Source of the DNA: Macrostomum hystrix | Taxonomy: Eukaryota; Platyhelminthes; Macrostomidae | DNA length: 64,000 nucleotides | Direction of reading: 5' to 3' | NCBI GenBank assembly: GCA_950097015.1 | Contig: CATNEN010000007.1 | Location: forward strand, 3,906,001 to 3,970,000 | Shown: positions 1 through 12,900 of the stretch, in pieces | Layout: every line of letters begins with the position of its first letter | How positions within the stretch are numbered: position 1 is the first letter of the stretch | Position numbers and translations under genes: made by a program | Notes under the pieces: model-generated | What the model saw: only the letters and a program-made list of their open reading frames with translations | Told to the model about the DNA's origin: nothing | Database searches by the model: none

Positions 1-1339
1 AACGGCATTATGCAGTACTTAACTGATTCAACACGAGGCCTAGTAACTGAATTCACCGCCACTTAATTTCACCGCTTTAAAAAATACGCTATCTGTGGTT
101 AAAACTGCATTAAATCACATTAAGTCACGTAAGGTCACATAAGCTTGAAATGTAACAGCGCTTTTCATGCGCAATTATGCGCAAAGAATAATTCTCATTT
201 AGTTGGTTTATACATAAGTTTAGCGGCTAGACGCCGCTAGAGTATTAGTTATAATTTACAATATTTCCAATTTATGAGGCCAATTATTCCAAGTTTCTAA
301 GCTGTTACAAGGAGGTGCAGGCCAGGCCAGTTGCAACTCTAAAATAAAACAAATTAATTGATTCAAAAAGACCATGTGGACATTTTGTTGTAGGGCTCTT
401 TTATTAATATTAAAAACTCACTTTCATCACACCTTAAATTGACCCTTTAAAATTTATTCTTAATTTCTTTTGTCAATGACTTACCTAATACTATAGGCCT
501 ACTTCATAGACTGGCTAGGCCTATGTACTTTTCTTACTTCATAGGCCTATGTATATTGCTTAATTTAGCCAGATAGGCTGCTTTCTTTCCCAAATATGGT
601 AGCATTCTCACGAGTGTCCGAGTGGCAAGACACTTATTTCCCTTCTTATTTATTTATAAACTATCTGGTTTTCTGTTTTTTCCCCAGTCTTTCTAGGCTT
701 CCAAATGGACTGAATTTGCCCAAATTTGCACACAGTGCTATTCCACCAATCGGGATTTACACTCTCTTCTTTCAGTTATTAAACTATACTGCTTTTGATA
801 AATATCTCCTTCTTTATTCTTTCGAATATTTACTGACTTATGTGTAATCACAGACCTGCTTTTCTCTCTTTAAAAATAAGAACAATTAAACACTTTGATA
901 CTTTTCTCTTTCAACTCTTTCTCCATTATTCACCACAGAACAGGGTACAGGGCACTGGTTGAAGATTCTATAGCTAATTTGCCATTGTATTTATAGCAAA
1001 ATTTGATGTGGGTGACACAATACAGACAAAAAATGATAAAACAAGAAAAATGTGTTTGGCAGGAATTCAAGTTATAAAGTTATAAAAAACTTTCTATATA
1101 AAATTAGGGCCTGCCTCAATTTTAATTAATTATATAAACATTACCATGCTGCTAAAATATAATGTAATGCTTGAATGCTGAAATATCTTTGTAATGCTAA
1201 AATGTAATTAGAGCATTAAGTGAAAAATCAGTAGGTCCTAACATGTATACTATAAATCTTCATTGTTATTATTCTGGGTGGCACATAAGTAACTGAATTA
1301 TCACTTGCCTAATAGACTTACTAACAAACTAAATATGAT

Positions 1340-1470
1340 CTATATGCATGTGTGCTCAGGAGTCAATGAAATAGGCAGAATTGCCTCCTTGCTGGCTATA
1401 GGTCTAGTGTCATCAAATAATCTGTGAATGTCAATAGCCCTCCTACAGTTATTATAAATTTTTTTAACAA
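1340..1470 (+). repeat. SINE 3' fragment, family of 30588
   Basis: This stretch matches the 3' part of the tRNA-headed SINE at 30588-30965, including a shared start at GTGCTCAGGAGTCA and the later GGCAGAATTGC block. The tRNA-like head is absent, so this is a 5'-truncated copy. The remainder of 1-1865 is AT-rich and shows no convincing gene. Confidence 0.7.
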
Positions 1471-1865
1471 TAGTGCATATTGAAGTTATGGTCAAAGGTG
1501 AGGCATGGGGATTCAAATGTCAATGAGTTTGAATCAACAGAGCTAGCTGCAAGTTTTGCAAACCTTAAAGTTTAAGGGTAAAAATTATCTAATTTATTGC
1601 TATGTTTGCAATTACATTTCCAGAGTCAAACCCTTTCTAGAGTATAAAGGACACCTTTTTTTAAAGCAATAAGGAGTTTGTAATTAGAAATTGGCCTACA
1701 AACATGCTATGGTTTTGCTGTTGGGACAACTTTGTAGCTAGGGCAATACCACAAATTGTGTAGCTATAGGCCTAGGAATTGGAAACTTGTGTCATGAAAC
1801 ATATAACACAAAAAATTATTATTTGGGAAATAATTAGGAAATAGCAAAGAAATTTCACATATATA

Positions 1866-1985
1866 CTCAGCAACAGCTAACCCCCCCAACTCATGCTGTC
1901 ACACGGGCACAAAAGTTAAGCAATATCTTTAATTCTAGTCTCAGTATCATGTGTAGGAACCACGAGCATGCAAAAGTGCCATGCA
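1866..1985 (+). mobile_element. Tc1-like element, solo left end
   Basis: About 120 bp beginning CTCAGCAACAGCTAA directly after a TA dinucleotide is nearly identical to the left terminus of the Tc1-like element at 24531. Similarity stops near 1985 and no right terminus was found nearby. It is a truncated end, not a complete element. Confidence 0.75.
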
Positions 1986-2183
1986 TAAAAACTATATATC
2001 GAAGTCTATATAAAAAATAACAAGAACTACTAAGTCTATTTCTTATAGTTTTTATTAAAACTAGGTTGCAACATGGTTTTAGTTGTGCCATATCAACATG
2101 TACTGCTTAATTTTATAAATAAATAATATCATCATGCTTTAATCACTTTTCTGTAATCTACTGCAGCTCCAAAGCATCACAGC

Positions 2184-3787
2184 ATGCCTCTATCCCTGAG
2201 TCAGTGTTTTGGCTATGCCACAACCTTTGCCCAGAGACAACTGCTGCAGCTGCATCCGCTTCAGCATCATCATCAGCAGATTCTGCTGACACTGTCTCTC
2301 TCCCGAATAAATCTATCTGGTAGCTGTCAGCGTAGGCGCATAGCAACCCAGTCTACTCAAAGTCTGCTCAGCAACCGACTTTCACACTCGAAAGTGTTGA
2401 GCAGTGGCCGGCGTGCCTACTCTATGCCATCCTCGCGAGTCAAGCTTGAGCATGTCGGCTGTTTGACGCCAGTTAAGACTACTGAACGCTATGCACCTGG
2501 TCAGGCCTTCGTGCACAGGCTCTTTGGCTATCGAGGCATTGTTCTGGCTAGCTATCAGGTCTGTTTGATTTTGCATGCCTATTTGACAATTCATATATTC
2601 TGGGCCGCGTATTTCCCTGTTCATTCCCTAAACTTTCATTTATTAATTCTAGTTTTTTGCACTTTCCTATCGCACTTTCGTATTTGGAAACTTGTGCAAT
2701 TCAGGAAAGTGAACATCTTCTGTCTTTCTATTCTTCTGACTTCTGCCAACGAATCAGGTTCGGCTATTCGACAAATCCTCCGAGGCCTCTTCCGCTGCCG
2801 CGGCCGCAGCCGATGCGACATCATCCTCCACTGCCGCCGGCGCAGCCGACGAGTCCCAGGAGCAACAGGAGCAGAAGACGGACAGGGAAGGCCCAGACTC
2901 GGCTCCCAGCATTTGGTATCTGGTGCTAGTAGACCAACGGGACCCCAATCCCAGTCTGAAGGAGGGCTTCACCTTCTTACCAGTTCGCCCGGACCCTGCC
3001 GTCACTCTGATGTCAGCCGTGGACTATTGCTCACACGCCGATCTGCTGCCGTACGAGCCGCGATCCAGGCCGCCGTCAATGGACAATCCCTGGTTTGCCG
3101 ATTTCTTGCTCAATGGCCAGACCTATGGGCCGACAGGTGAGCCCAATTATATTACTCGGCAATCAGCATCACCTGTAGCTAATTCAAAACGACTGATTTA
3201 GCCGTGCAAAAATATAGCATGAAGTTCCACTCCGTTCTTTATTTGCAGCCGCCCTGCAGAACTGGCTGCACAAGATGCGTCGCTTGCTCCAGGCCGACTG
3301 TGTCTATCGGGAGACCACCGACCACGTGCGCGTCACTGTGCTGCCATTCTACATGGGCTCGCGCGGAGTGGGTCTGGGAGGCAGCGGCGGCGATCCCTCA
3401 GCCACGCATCACTGGCGCTACACGATTCGCCTAGAGAATTTGGACCCGTCGGCCAGACCGGTGGTGCTGCGCGAGCGCTATTGGAAGATATTCAGCGCCG
3501 GCGGCACCATCGAGACGCTGAAAGGTCGCGGCGTTGTCGGCATTGAACCGGAACTCGGCGAGGCCTTCCCAGCATTCCAGTATCACTCCCACGTGCAGCT
3601 GCGCGCCCCCTGGGGCTACATGTGGGGCTGCTACGGCATGGAGCGAATGCTGCCCCGGCCGCCAGTTGATGGGGCGGTCCCGTTACCAACGGACCAGATG
3701 CAGTTCGAAGTCAAGATTCCTGTGTTCAGCCTGTCACAGAAGCCCAGCGGCCCGATTAGCGGCGGAGGCGGCCAGGATGCCGCTTGA
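2184..3787 (+). CDS. POLDIP2: POLDIP2-like protein (YccV-like plus ApaG/DUF525 domains)
   Basis: Three exons, 2184-2558, 2758-3136 and 3249-3787, join in frame (phases 0 and 1) into about 430 residues. The N-terminus is rich in Arg, Ser, Leu and Gln, as expected for the mitochondrial targeting region of this family. The motif GQAFVHRLFGYRGIVL and the block ending DYCSHADLLPY belong to the YccV-like domain. The last exon carries the ApaG fold, with VTVLPFYMG, RLENLD, GRGVVGIEP and a PAFQYHSHVQL motif. In animals POLDIP2 binds DNA polymerase delta p50 and PCNA and also acts in mitochondrial protein quality control. The product is longer than the human protein (about 368 residues) because of an Ala/Ser/Gln/Glu-rich linker at the start of exon 2. 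The start is the first in-frame ATG. FBXO3 also has an ApaG domain, but no F-box is seen here. Homology is inferred from recognised motifs. Confidence 0.93.
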
Positions 3788-3897
3788 AGACTAACTGGAG
3801 CGCGACTGTTGTAGAGATGAGTTGGATGAGATGTTGCTGTCGGTTCACATTCTACCGAATTGGGGTTCAAGACTTTGGCCGTAAGTTGAGACGATAG

Positions 3898-5555
3898 GGG
3901 CTTCGACTAGTTGGGATATTTGCAACAATCAGGACTTTAAATAGTAAATATATTTGCGTGAATCGGGATTTCAGCTGGTTGGGATATTTGTGTCAATCGG
4001 GATTTTAGCTGGTTGGGATATTTGTGTCAATCGGGATTTTAGCTGGTTGGGATATTTGTGTCAATCGGGATTTTAGCTGGTTGGGATATTTGTGTCAATC
4101 GGGATTTTAGCTGGCTGTGATATTTGTGTCAATCGGGATTTTAGCTGGCTGTGATATTGGTTTCAATCGGGATTTTAGCTGGCTGGGATATTTGTGTCAA
4201 TCGGGATTTTAGCTGGCTGTGATATTTGTGTCAATCGGGATTTTAGCTGGCTGGGATATTTGTGTCAATCGGGATTTTAGCTGGCTGGGATATTTGTGTC
4301 AATCGGGATTTGAGATGGCTGGGATATTTGTGTCAATCGGGATTTTAGCTGGCTGGGATATTTGTGTCAATCGGGATTTTAGCTGGCTGGGATATTTGTG
4401 TCAATCGGGATTTCAGATGGCTGAGATATTTGTGTCAATCGGGATTTTAGCTGGCTGGGATATTTGTGTCAATCGGGATTTGAGATGGCTGGGATATTTG
4501 TGTCAATCGGGATTTTAGCTGGCTGGGATATTTGTGTCAATCGGGATTTTAGCTGGCTGGGATATTTGTGTCAATCGGGATTTTAGCTGGCTGGGATATT
4601 TATGTCAATCGGGATTTTAGCTGGCTGGGATATTTGTGTCAATCGGGATTTTAGCTAGCTGGGATATTTGTGTCAATCGGGATTTTAGCTGGCTGTGATA
4701 TTGGTTTCAATCGGGATTTTAGCTGGCTGGGATATTTGTGTCAATCGGGATTTCAGATGGCTGAGATATTTGTGTCAATCGGGATTTTAGCTGGCTGGGA
4801 TATTTGTGTCAATCGGGATTTTAGCTGGCTGTGATATTGGTTTCAATCGGGATTTTAGCTGGCTGGGATATTTGTGTCAATCGGGATTTCAGATGGCTGA
4901 GATATTTGTGTCAATCGGGATTTTAGCTGGCTGGGATATTTGTGTCAATCGGGATTTGAGATGGCTGGGATATTTGTGTCAATCTGGATTTTAGCTGGCT
5001 GGGATATTTGTGTCAATCGGGATTTTAGCTGGTTGGGATATTCGTGTCAATCGGGATTTTAGCTGGCTGGGATATTTGTGTCAATCGGGATTTGAGATGG
5101 CTGTGATATTTGTGTCAATCGGGATTTGAGATGGCTGGGATATTTGTGTCAATCGGGATTTTAGCTGGCTGGGATATTTGTGTCAATCGGGATTTTAGCT
5201 AGCTGGGATATTTGTGTCAATCGGGATTTTAGCTGGCTGGGATATTTGTGTCAATCGGGATTTTAGATGGCTGGGATATTTGTGTCAATCGGGATTTTAG
5301 CTGGCTGGGATATTTGTGTCAATCGGGATTTTAGCTGGTTGGGATATTCGTGTCAATCGGGATTTTAGCTGGCTGGGATATTTGTGTCAATCGGGATTTG
5401 AGATGGCTGGGATATTTGTGTCAATCGGGATTTGAGATGGCTGGGATATTTGTGTCAATCGGGATTTTAGCTGGCTGGGATATTTATGTCAATCGGGATT
5501 TCAGCTGGCTGGGATATTTGCGTGAATCCGGATTTCAGCTAGTTACGATATTAAA
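3898..5555 (+). repeat. 34-bp minisatellite, about 48 copies
   Basis: Head-to-tail copies of a 34-bp unit with core GGGATATTTGTGTCAATC, followed by ATTTTAGCTGGCT variants. The array starts about 110 bp after the POLDIP2-like stop codon and may lie in its 3' UTR. Substitutions (ggct/ggtt, ttttagct/ttgagat) recur in blocks, which indicates higher-order duplication. Apparent ORFs through it are artefacts of the periodicity. Confidence 0.95.
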
Positions 5556-6572
5556 TAAAATGGGAATTCAGTAGTGACAATGGGGTATAGTGGGAATTTA
5601 TTTATTTTTTAGTCAACTCTGATATGTTATTTCTAGATTGGTATCGATTCAATGAAGTCTTGAGCTCTTGATTGCATTCTTGTAAGATTTCTCACTTTTG
5701 CAGTCGCAGCTAATTTCTGCTGCTTTCTGACGAGAAAGCGCACCAGTTTAAAGATTTGTGGTTACGTTTCTTTTCTGAGTTGCATTCATTGAAGATAAAT
5801 TTCATTAGTTTTCGTATTTTCATTAGTTTATTTAACTTTGTCATTTTTTATCGTCTCGAATGATTGTGGAACTGCACAGATCGCGACACTGAATTACAGT
5901 CTCAACACCCTTTTCATTCTGAAATATCCCTTCTTGTGGCTTTCTAATTTAGCTGCGACAGTGGGTTTGTGCAGTGAGCATTGAATTGTGAATATTCGAT
6001 TTTACACTAATCACAGCTCGCTAGTAAGTAGTAACTAGTAAGTAGTGTGTAGCTGATTGTGAGTGTAAAGTTAATCGCGGATTAAACTAGGTAAGGTTCT
6101 GGTTATTAGTTAGTTGTTCCTTCTATTGTTAAATAATTTCAGATTTGACGAATTAGGTCAATGCAAATATACTTTTTATTATCATAAACTATTTTATCCA
6201 GTTTAGAACCTACCAAACAGGATCCGTTTATCTTAGACTTAGCAGCGGCCCTGCCTTTGACAATGCCGATTTGTTTGCCTCACCGCTCGGTGTTGCCCTC
6301 TCGTATTCTCTTGTTTGTCTTTTTTTATTCTTTCACTTGTGACTTTGTTTGTTCTGCACTTGCTTGTTGCCGAATAATGTTGATGAAGAAATAAAATAAC
6401 AATGGCTATTTTTCCCGCCAAGCTCTGCCTTCGCTAATTTAGCTTTTTTATTTGCTTACTGATTTGATTAAGTGAATATTACGATCAATTCGTAAAAGCT
6501 AAGCCGGTTTGTTTGCGCCGTTGCGATCTCAGACACTAGTTCTGTGAATTATTTTATGTGACTTTGTATATC
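5556..6572. other. Intergenic DNA, no gene seen
   Basis: AT-rich spacer between the 34-bp array and the E-box array. I see no exon, tRNA or transposon end in it. It probably contains promoter sequence of the TMEM127-like gene, but no TATA box is convincing. Confidence 0.4.
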
Positions 6573-6845
6573 TCTGGTCATGTGACATACTTTGTCCCTG
6601 TCTGGTCATCTGGCATTCTTTGTTCGTGTCTGGTCATCTGACATTCTTTGTCCGTGTCTGGTCACGTGACATTCTTTGTCCGTGTCTGGTCACGTGACAT
6701 ACTTTGTTCGTGTCTGGTCATCTGACATTCTTTGTCCGTGTCTGGTCACGTGACATTCTTTGTCCGTGTCTGATCACGTGACATTCTTTGTCCAAGTCTG
6801 GTCACGTGGCTTATTTTGTCGGGATATGGTCACGTGACTGTCAGA
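6573..6845 (+). promoter_or_regulatory. 28-bp tandem array with six CACGTG E-boxes
   Basis: About ten 28-bp units with core TCTGGTCACGTGACATTCTT. Intact CACGTG hexamers lie at 6663, 6691, 6747, 6775, 6803 and 6831, spaced 28 or 56 bp. Four of them (6663, 6691, 6747, 6831) sit in a full 10-bp palindrome GTCACGTGAC; the other two are one base off (ATCACGTGAC at 6775, GTCACGTGGC at 6803). CACGTG is the binding core of bHLH-zip factors (USF, MYC/MAX, TFEB/MITF), and GTCACGTGAC is the CLEAR-type TFEB site. The array ends about 130 bp before the first recognised exon of the TMEM127-like gene. A regulatory role is inference from position and motif. Confidence 0.6.
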
Positions 6846-6978
6846 ATCTGTTCACATAGCTGCATCACATGGCTAAAAGAAGATAGATATGAATTGTGAA
6901 ATTTAGAGCGCAGGCAATTAGCACGTGAATTTTTGTACAACAAGCTTGCTTCACAACCATGCATTCAGCCTTCATCAG

Positions 6979-9900
6979 AACAGCAAGAGCAGCAGGTGAC
7001 GAGGCGTCGTCCAGGCGGCTTCGCGCGCCGTTTCCGTCGCTGGCTGCTCACCGCTCGTCGAGACAGCGACCTGCTGGACGCTTACCGAGACCCGGCTAGG
7101 AACCTGCTGTCTGTCGCCTGCTCGGCTCTGGTGCTCGGCCTGTTCTGCCTGTGCTGCTCTCTGGACTGGTTTCAGCTGCGCGGCGGCGGCTGCAACCGGA
7201 GCCATTTACCTGTCGGCGTCTTCCTGTTTAACGGCCTACTGATTAAGCGGGCGAGGGGTGGCGTCATCAGCTTCATCTGGCAGGCGGCCGACAAGAGTAA
7301 GCGACCTTTGATCTGCTCCAATGTCTGTCTTGACGGTCCATCTATCTGTCTGCCTGCCTGTCTGTTTGTGTTAGACATACCTTTCCTAAGTGTGTGAACT
7401 GTCTGTCTGCCTGTCCGTGATGCCTGTCCGTCCTAGTCCAGTTGTCGTCCTAGCGGTGTATCTCTCCTTGCCGCCAAGTCTGCTCTAGGTGTCTTTTTGT
7501 CCCGGTTGTCATTTTCTTCTATTTCCCTGTTTCCTGAGTCCTTCCTTGATCTTGGCATTCTATCTAATTTGTCTAATCCAACCCCTCCGTCTCAGGTTAC
7601 GTGGATTGCGTAAACGATGACGTCATCGTTACGATTCGCACCATGCTCATCCTGCTTGTACTCGGCGCCCTGTTCACCATCATGCAGCTTCTGTTGGATC
7701 TGTGCGCTCCGCGAGCCCGCCTGCTGAAGGTCATCCAGTTTAATGCCACCGGTAACATCGCAACATGTGAGTAGTGAGCATTGAGCTAAGCTTTGCTAAA
7801 CCTATTCGATCTCTCGGATCCGAATAAGATCTCGAGGTCCCCCAGGACTCCCATCATGGATAATGCATCCATGAATCATGCATGACGCCATGCATGTTTC
7901 AGCCCTGTTCATCTATGGACCCATCCGTGATCATGAACGTTTCCATGCGATTTCCATGGATGGATGCTTACCATCCATGTACAATGTACAGTATGCATGG
8001 ATGAGAAAATATAATTTACAGGTATACCTCAATGCTCTACTGAATACAGTTGTAAGTAGTATTGGCAGTATTTTAGGCTCTTCAGAATATATTGAAATAT
8101 TTATTTATTATGCATTTGCTCGGAGAATCGAAACATTGACAAAAAACTAACAAAGAAAAAACACCAATTTTTTAGTTCTATTTACGTAACAAATTGTGAA
8201 TTAGTTTTTTAATTTGTTACTTTTGAATATTAATTAATAATTTTAATTGTTGTATTTATATGAGAAAGGAGTGGACAAATTAAAAGCAATTTTGAAACAA
8301 AGTGATAATACGATAATAATACGTTACACTAAATTGTTGACGAAGGAATAAATACAACTCAGGGCAATCGATTGGCGTAACTAATAAATAAAAATCATAA
8401 TAAGTTAAGTTCCTTATCATGATATTTCAAAGTGCTCCCCTAGGCTTTTGCTCTGACTTTTCCAACCAAGTTTTTTTGTGCCTCAACGCAAAAGGTTTTC
8501 ATTTCACATAAATTCATTTCATTTCACAGAAAATTAAGTATAATATGCAAGGTTTAATTTCAGAATGTTTATATTATGAAAAATTGTGACCAATTATAAG
8601 TATACACATGTGACGATGTCACTATTTATTTTTTGTTTACTTTATCTTTCTTAGAAACCTGGCGCAAATTTAAATATAACTTGAAAGACGGTTTGTGGCG
8701 AGCGAGCGTCGGAGGGGAATATAGCTAAAGTCTAAGGAGTGTAGACATTTAAAATAATTAAGACATTTTAATTAGCTGGAGACTAACCACATTGGAGTCG
8801 AGAACAAGTAACCGGGACCCTGGCGCTGCCGCTGACAAGCCGTGGTTGAATTTAAGGAATCGTTATTGGTCTTGCATAATTTCTTCTGACTTCTGAGAAA
8901 ACTCGTCCGCACACTTGAGTCCATGAGGTCAGAGACACATGCTAGCTCATTAGCAACCAAGGCTGCTTCCCTTTCATAGGAAAAGATAAGAACAATTGTA
9001 ACAATAATATGTTAATTAATATTTAATATTACTCTTTGCATTCAATATAAGAATTTACCAATTGAATTGGGCAATCTACCAGAACTCTGCTGAAACATTT
9101 GTACATCACTAACACAATCATCATGAGCTTAGATTGCTCACTACCAAGAGCTCAGATTGCTCTTCATATAGCTCATAAAGTAGATCATCAGAACCTGTTG
9201 TCATGGACTGCTGATTGGCACTAAATTGGACCATTGTTGGTTTTGGCCTGTGTTGGACTTAGAAGTTGTAGACTCACTGGCAAGCCTATTCAAAAGCTGG
9301 AGTGCATTGCTAACCAATGGCATCAGTGTTTTCTGCGTCACTAATCAGCTCAGAGAGTTGGTCAGACGAAATTTGGCGCTCAGTTCCCTTAGCCACAAGA
9401 GTTGAAGGGAAGAGCTTCCTATACATGTGAAGATAGACCTTAGTACCCTAAAGAGCAAAATAGTAATGAAAAAAATAGGATTTAAAAAAATACTTTAAGA
9501 ATTTTGAGCCTCGGCCTAATGCAAATGTAAAACTATCATAGGCCTAGACTTTTAATAACAATGAGGGACCTACCTTTTTATTCAGCCTTTTTTAGAATCT
9601 GTCATTGAACTTGGCCAGTATGAAGAAACAAATAAAATAGTTGCATATTGTTCATCATGTGATTCACCATGAAGTACAAAGCAGAAAAATGTTAATGAGT
9701 TGTCAGTAGTTAGTCTTGAGACTGCCCTTGCTGATTACGGAGACTTTTATTCTTAGTATCAGTAGTAAAGTCAAGGCCGCGAGATATGCAAGCTGAATGA
9801 AATAACAACTCGCCCCAGTCAGAGGCTTTAGCATCGATATTTATTGTATTGAAGTTCAGAGTGCGTGAGCTGTTATTACGTAATATTGGAGTGCCAAAGT

Positions 9901-12900
9901 GTACATTATTTTGAGGCTCAGGTTTGAACGTCACATTAGAGAGAGTAAGAGAATGAGCGTGTGTAGGTCAGTGCATATGGTACATAACTGTCCTACATAT
10001 CTCCCAACGCAAAAAAAAATTTATTACATGAATATACTCAGCAACAGTCAAAAGTTCCACCCTCCAAGCGAGATGGAATTTTTCTCACTTATTGAGTGAC
10101 GCAACTTGCGGCACGCAGCGAATCTTTATTGTCACTTAGGGGCCTTGGGTCTGTGTAATGGTACAAAACTGCGTAACTTTAAGAGGATACATTTTCAGTC
10201 CAATACACACACACGATTTCAAAAATGGTCCGGCAAATGACTAATGCTGAACGATGGCATGCTGTTGGAATGCTGGAAGTCGGTGTGTCCATCAGCGAAG
10301 TTGCTCGCAGATATGGAAGATCGCGAGCGGCAATTCGAAAACTGGTGACAAAGTCCCGTGAGACTGGCAGCGTGGAGCACACTGCGAAAGTCAGTCAGCG
10401 CCTTGATCTCCGTGGCTCAACAGCCAGAGCAAATCGCCGTCAAGGACAACTTAACTAGGAGGACGCTACACTCGCGAATGGTGGCAAAATAGTTGAAGGC
10501 CGATTTTCATTTTCTTGTAACTTTTGATCGGTTGCATGTAGAAAGATAATTTTTCACTCGGAAGCGCAGAATTTATTCATCTTTCAGCCAAAATGTTATT
10601 TGTGGCTGTAACTGAATGTGGTCGAAAGAAGAGTACAAATACCCCCATTTCAGCAACAAACAATTTAGACGTAGAAATTTCAGTTTCAGTCTCAATATTT
10701 TAAACGAAGAAAACGGATGTCTTCTTAGCCTAAAGAAAGAAATCATTCATGAATGAACTCCTGGCTAAGCCACTGGAACTCGACGCAATCAACAACAAAC
10801 CTACAACCATAAAATCAGCCTGAAAATGACAAATAAAAAACAGAAAAGCATTAAGCACTCAAGACTCACCAAAGATACAAGGGCAAAAACGATGCCCTTT
10901 TAGAAAGCTAATAGGCGCTGTATTTCCTCACTTATTTTTCATGCGGCCCATTCTGTCAATCAAAACTGATCAATGTTACTAAAAAATGGACAAATAACTG
11001 CAGACTGACGAATAACTGCAAAGACTGACAAATAACTGCTAAAGACTGACGAATAACTGCAAAGACTGACAAATAACTGCTAAAGACTGACGAATAACTG
11101 CAAAGAATGACAAATAACTGCTAAAGACTGACGAATAACTGCAGAGACTAACGAATAACTGCAAAGACTGACAAATAACTGCTAAAGACTGACGAATAAC
11201 TGCAAAGACTGACAAATAACTGCTAAAGACTGACGAATAACTGCAAAGACTGACGAATAACTGCAAAGACTGACAAATAACTGCTAAAGACTGACGAATA
11301 ACTGCAAAGAATGACAAATAACTGCTAAAGACTGACGAATAACTGCAAAGACTGACGAATAACTGCAAAGACTGACAAATAACTGCTAAAGACTGACGAA
11401 TAACTGCAAAGACTGAAAAATAACTGCTAAAGACTGACAAATAACTGCCAAAGACTGACAAATAACTACAAAAAAACTGTTCAAACAAGATAACATAAGT
11501 TTAAAAATTCAGTTCTTCTTGAAAGAGCACTTCATAAATAGGGTCAATGATTTAAGGCTGTAATTTTCGTAGCCGCCGTGACGTAGCTCCAAAAGTCCTG
11601 ACTGGCTCTGATTCTCTGCGAACCAAGCCTTTGAAAAATACATTGGCCAGTCTTCTTGATTTAACAGTGAAGGTTCCAGAGCAACGTCGATGTCAATAAA
11701 TGATTCAAAAACAAACGAGAAGGCTGAAACGCAACTGTTGACGCAACGCGGCTTAATCGAATTGAAATAAACGTAGCATAAACTGGCAAACACAACCATC
11801 CACTCTGGTGGCAGGCGTAGTCGTCCACGTGTAAGTAGCATCGTGAACTCGCTGCCTTCTGACTGCGAGGCTGAGTCTAGTGTCTCACTTGCTTGTGGCA
11901 GGTCCTCCTTCGCTGCGATATAGCCAGACACGTAGTAAAGAGCAGTTTTCTCTTCGCTCTGTAGGCTTTGGGCTGCCCTATCAGGCAGCTGATCAAGCGC
12001 TTCGAAGTCCATGACAGTCATGCCAACAGAGCAGCAATCAGATTGTTGATGTCCTTGATCGGTCTCCAGAAGATGTCTGTACATTTGCATTCGACGCAGA
12101 CGAGCACTGGCCAGAATCTGGTCGAATCCGATAAAGTAGCAACCTCCGTGCCCTTGTCGGTAAATTGAGAACTCGCCTTCCAAGCGATCTGACTGAAACT
12201 CACCTACAAAAGCAGCTTTTAAAACAAAAGGTGAAATATACGCTCGTATAAAGAAATTTGACTAATTTCCTCTATCATTTGATTTGTTTCCGATTAAACT
12301 TACCAAGCAGTACATAACGGAAGCCCATATTAGTTAGTAGATGCCTACTCAGGTCAAACAGCCCATGAGCCGTTTGCACTACTGCCTTGCGTGTATCTGT
12401 AGTCAGGGATCGAGCACGAGATACACCTCGCCCACCAGGCATGCGGTCCACCATGGCGGCGAAATCGAGCAGATAAGCCAGGTTCACGGAATCGGTAGCA
12501 TTGATAGGAAATCGCCTCGGTTCATTCAATCGGATGCCTGATTCTGGCGATTTTACGTTGACTACTTTCCAGAAGTTTGTAACGCACTCAACAAAATCTG
12601 CGGTATCCAACTGCCCGTTGACACGCAGAGCAGCGACCGTCTTTTCGTTAAAAACGTCCAATACAACATTCACTTTTTGGCGCTCCAATGGAGAAGGATC
12701 ACAAGCTACCACGCTGAGTGATGTCGGCCTGACAATGTGTTGGCGCGATTGATCCACAATCAAGACCAGGTCATGCCATTTGGCGCGATATGATACATCT
12801 GGTACAGGTACGAAGTCTATTTCTTTGTAGCCCTGAGTCAGCCAGTTATTTCGGATGTTTTTGAGGATATGGACAGTGTCGTAGGGAAGGAAGAGTGGCT

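Noticed and set aside
596-847. 83-codon + ORF
   Set aside because: AT-rich, Phe/Leu-rich translation with no protein-like pattern or splice context.
2657-2929. Alternative + ORF overlapping POLDIP2-like exon 2
   Set aside because: Shadow frame of an exon whose true frame matches the family.
11039-11488. 149-codon - strand ORF
   Set aside because: Pure translation of the 20/21-bp minisatellite.
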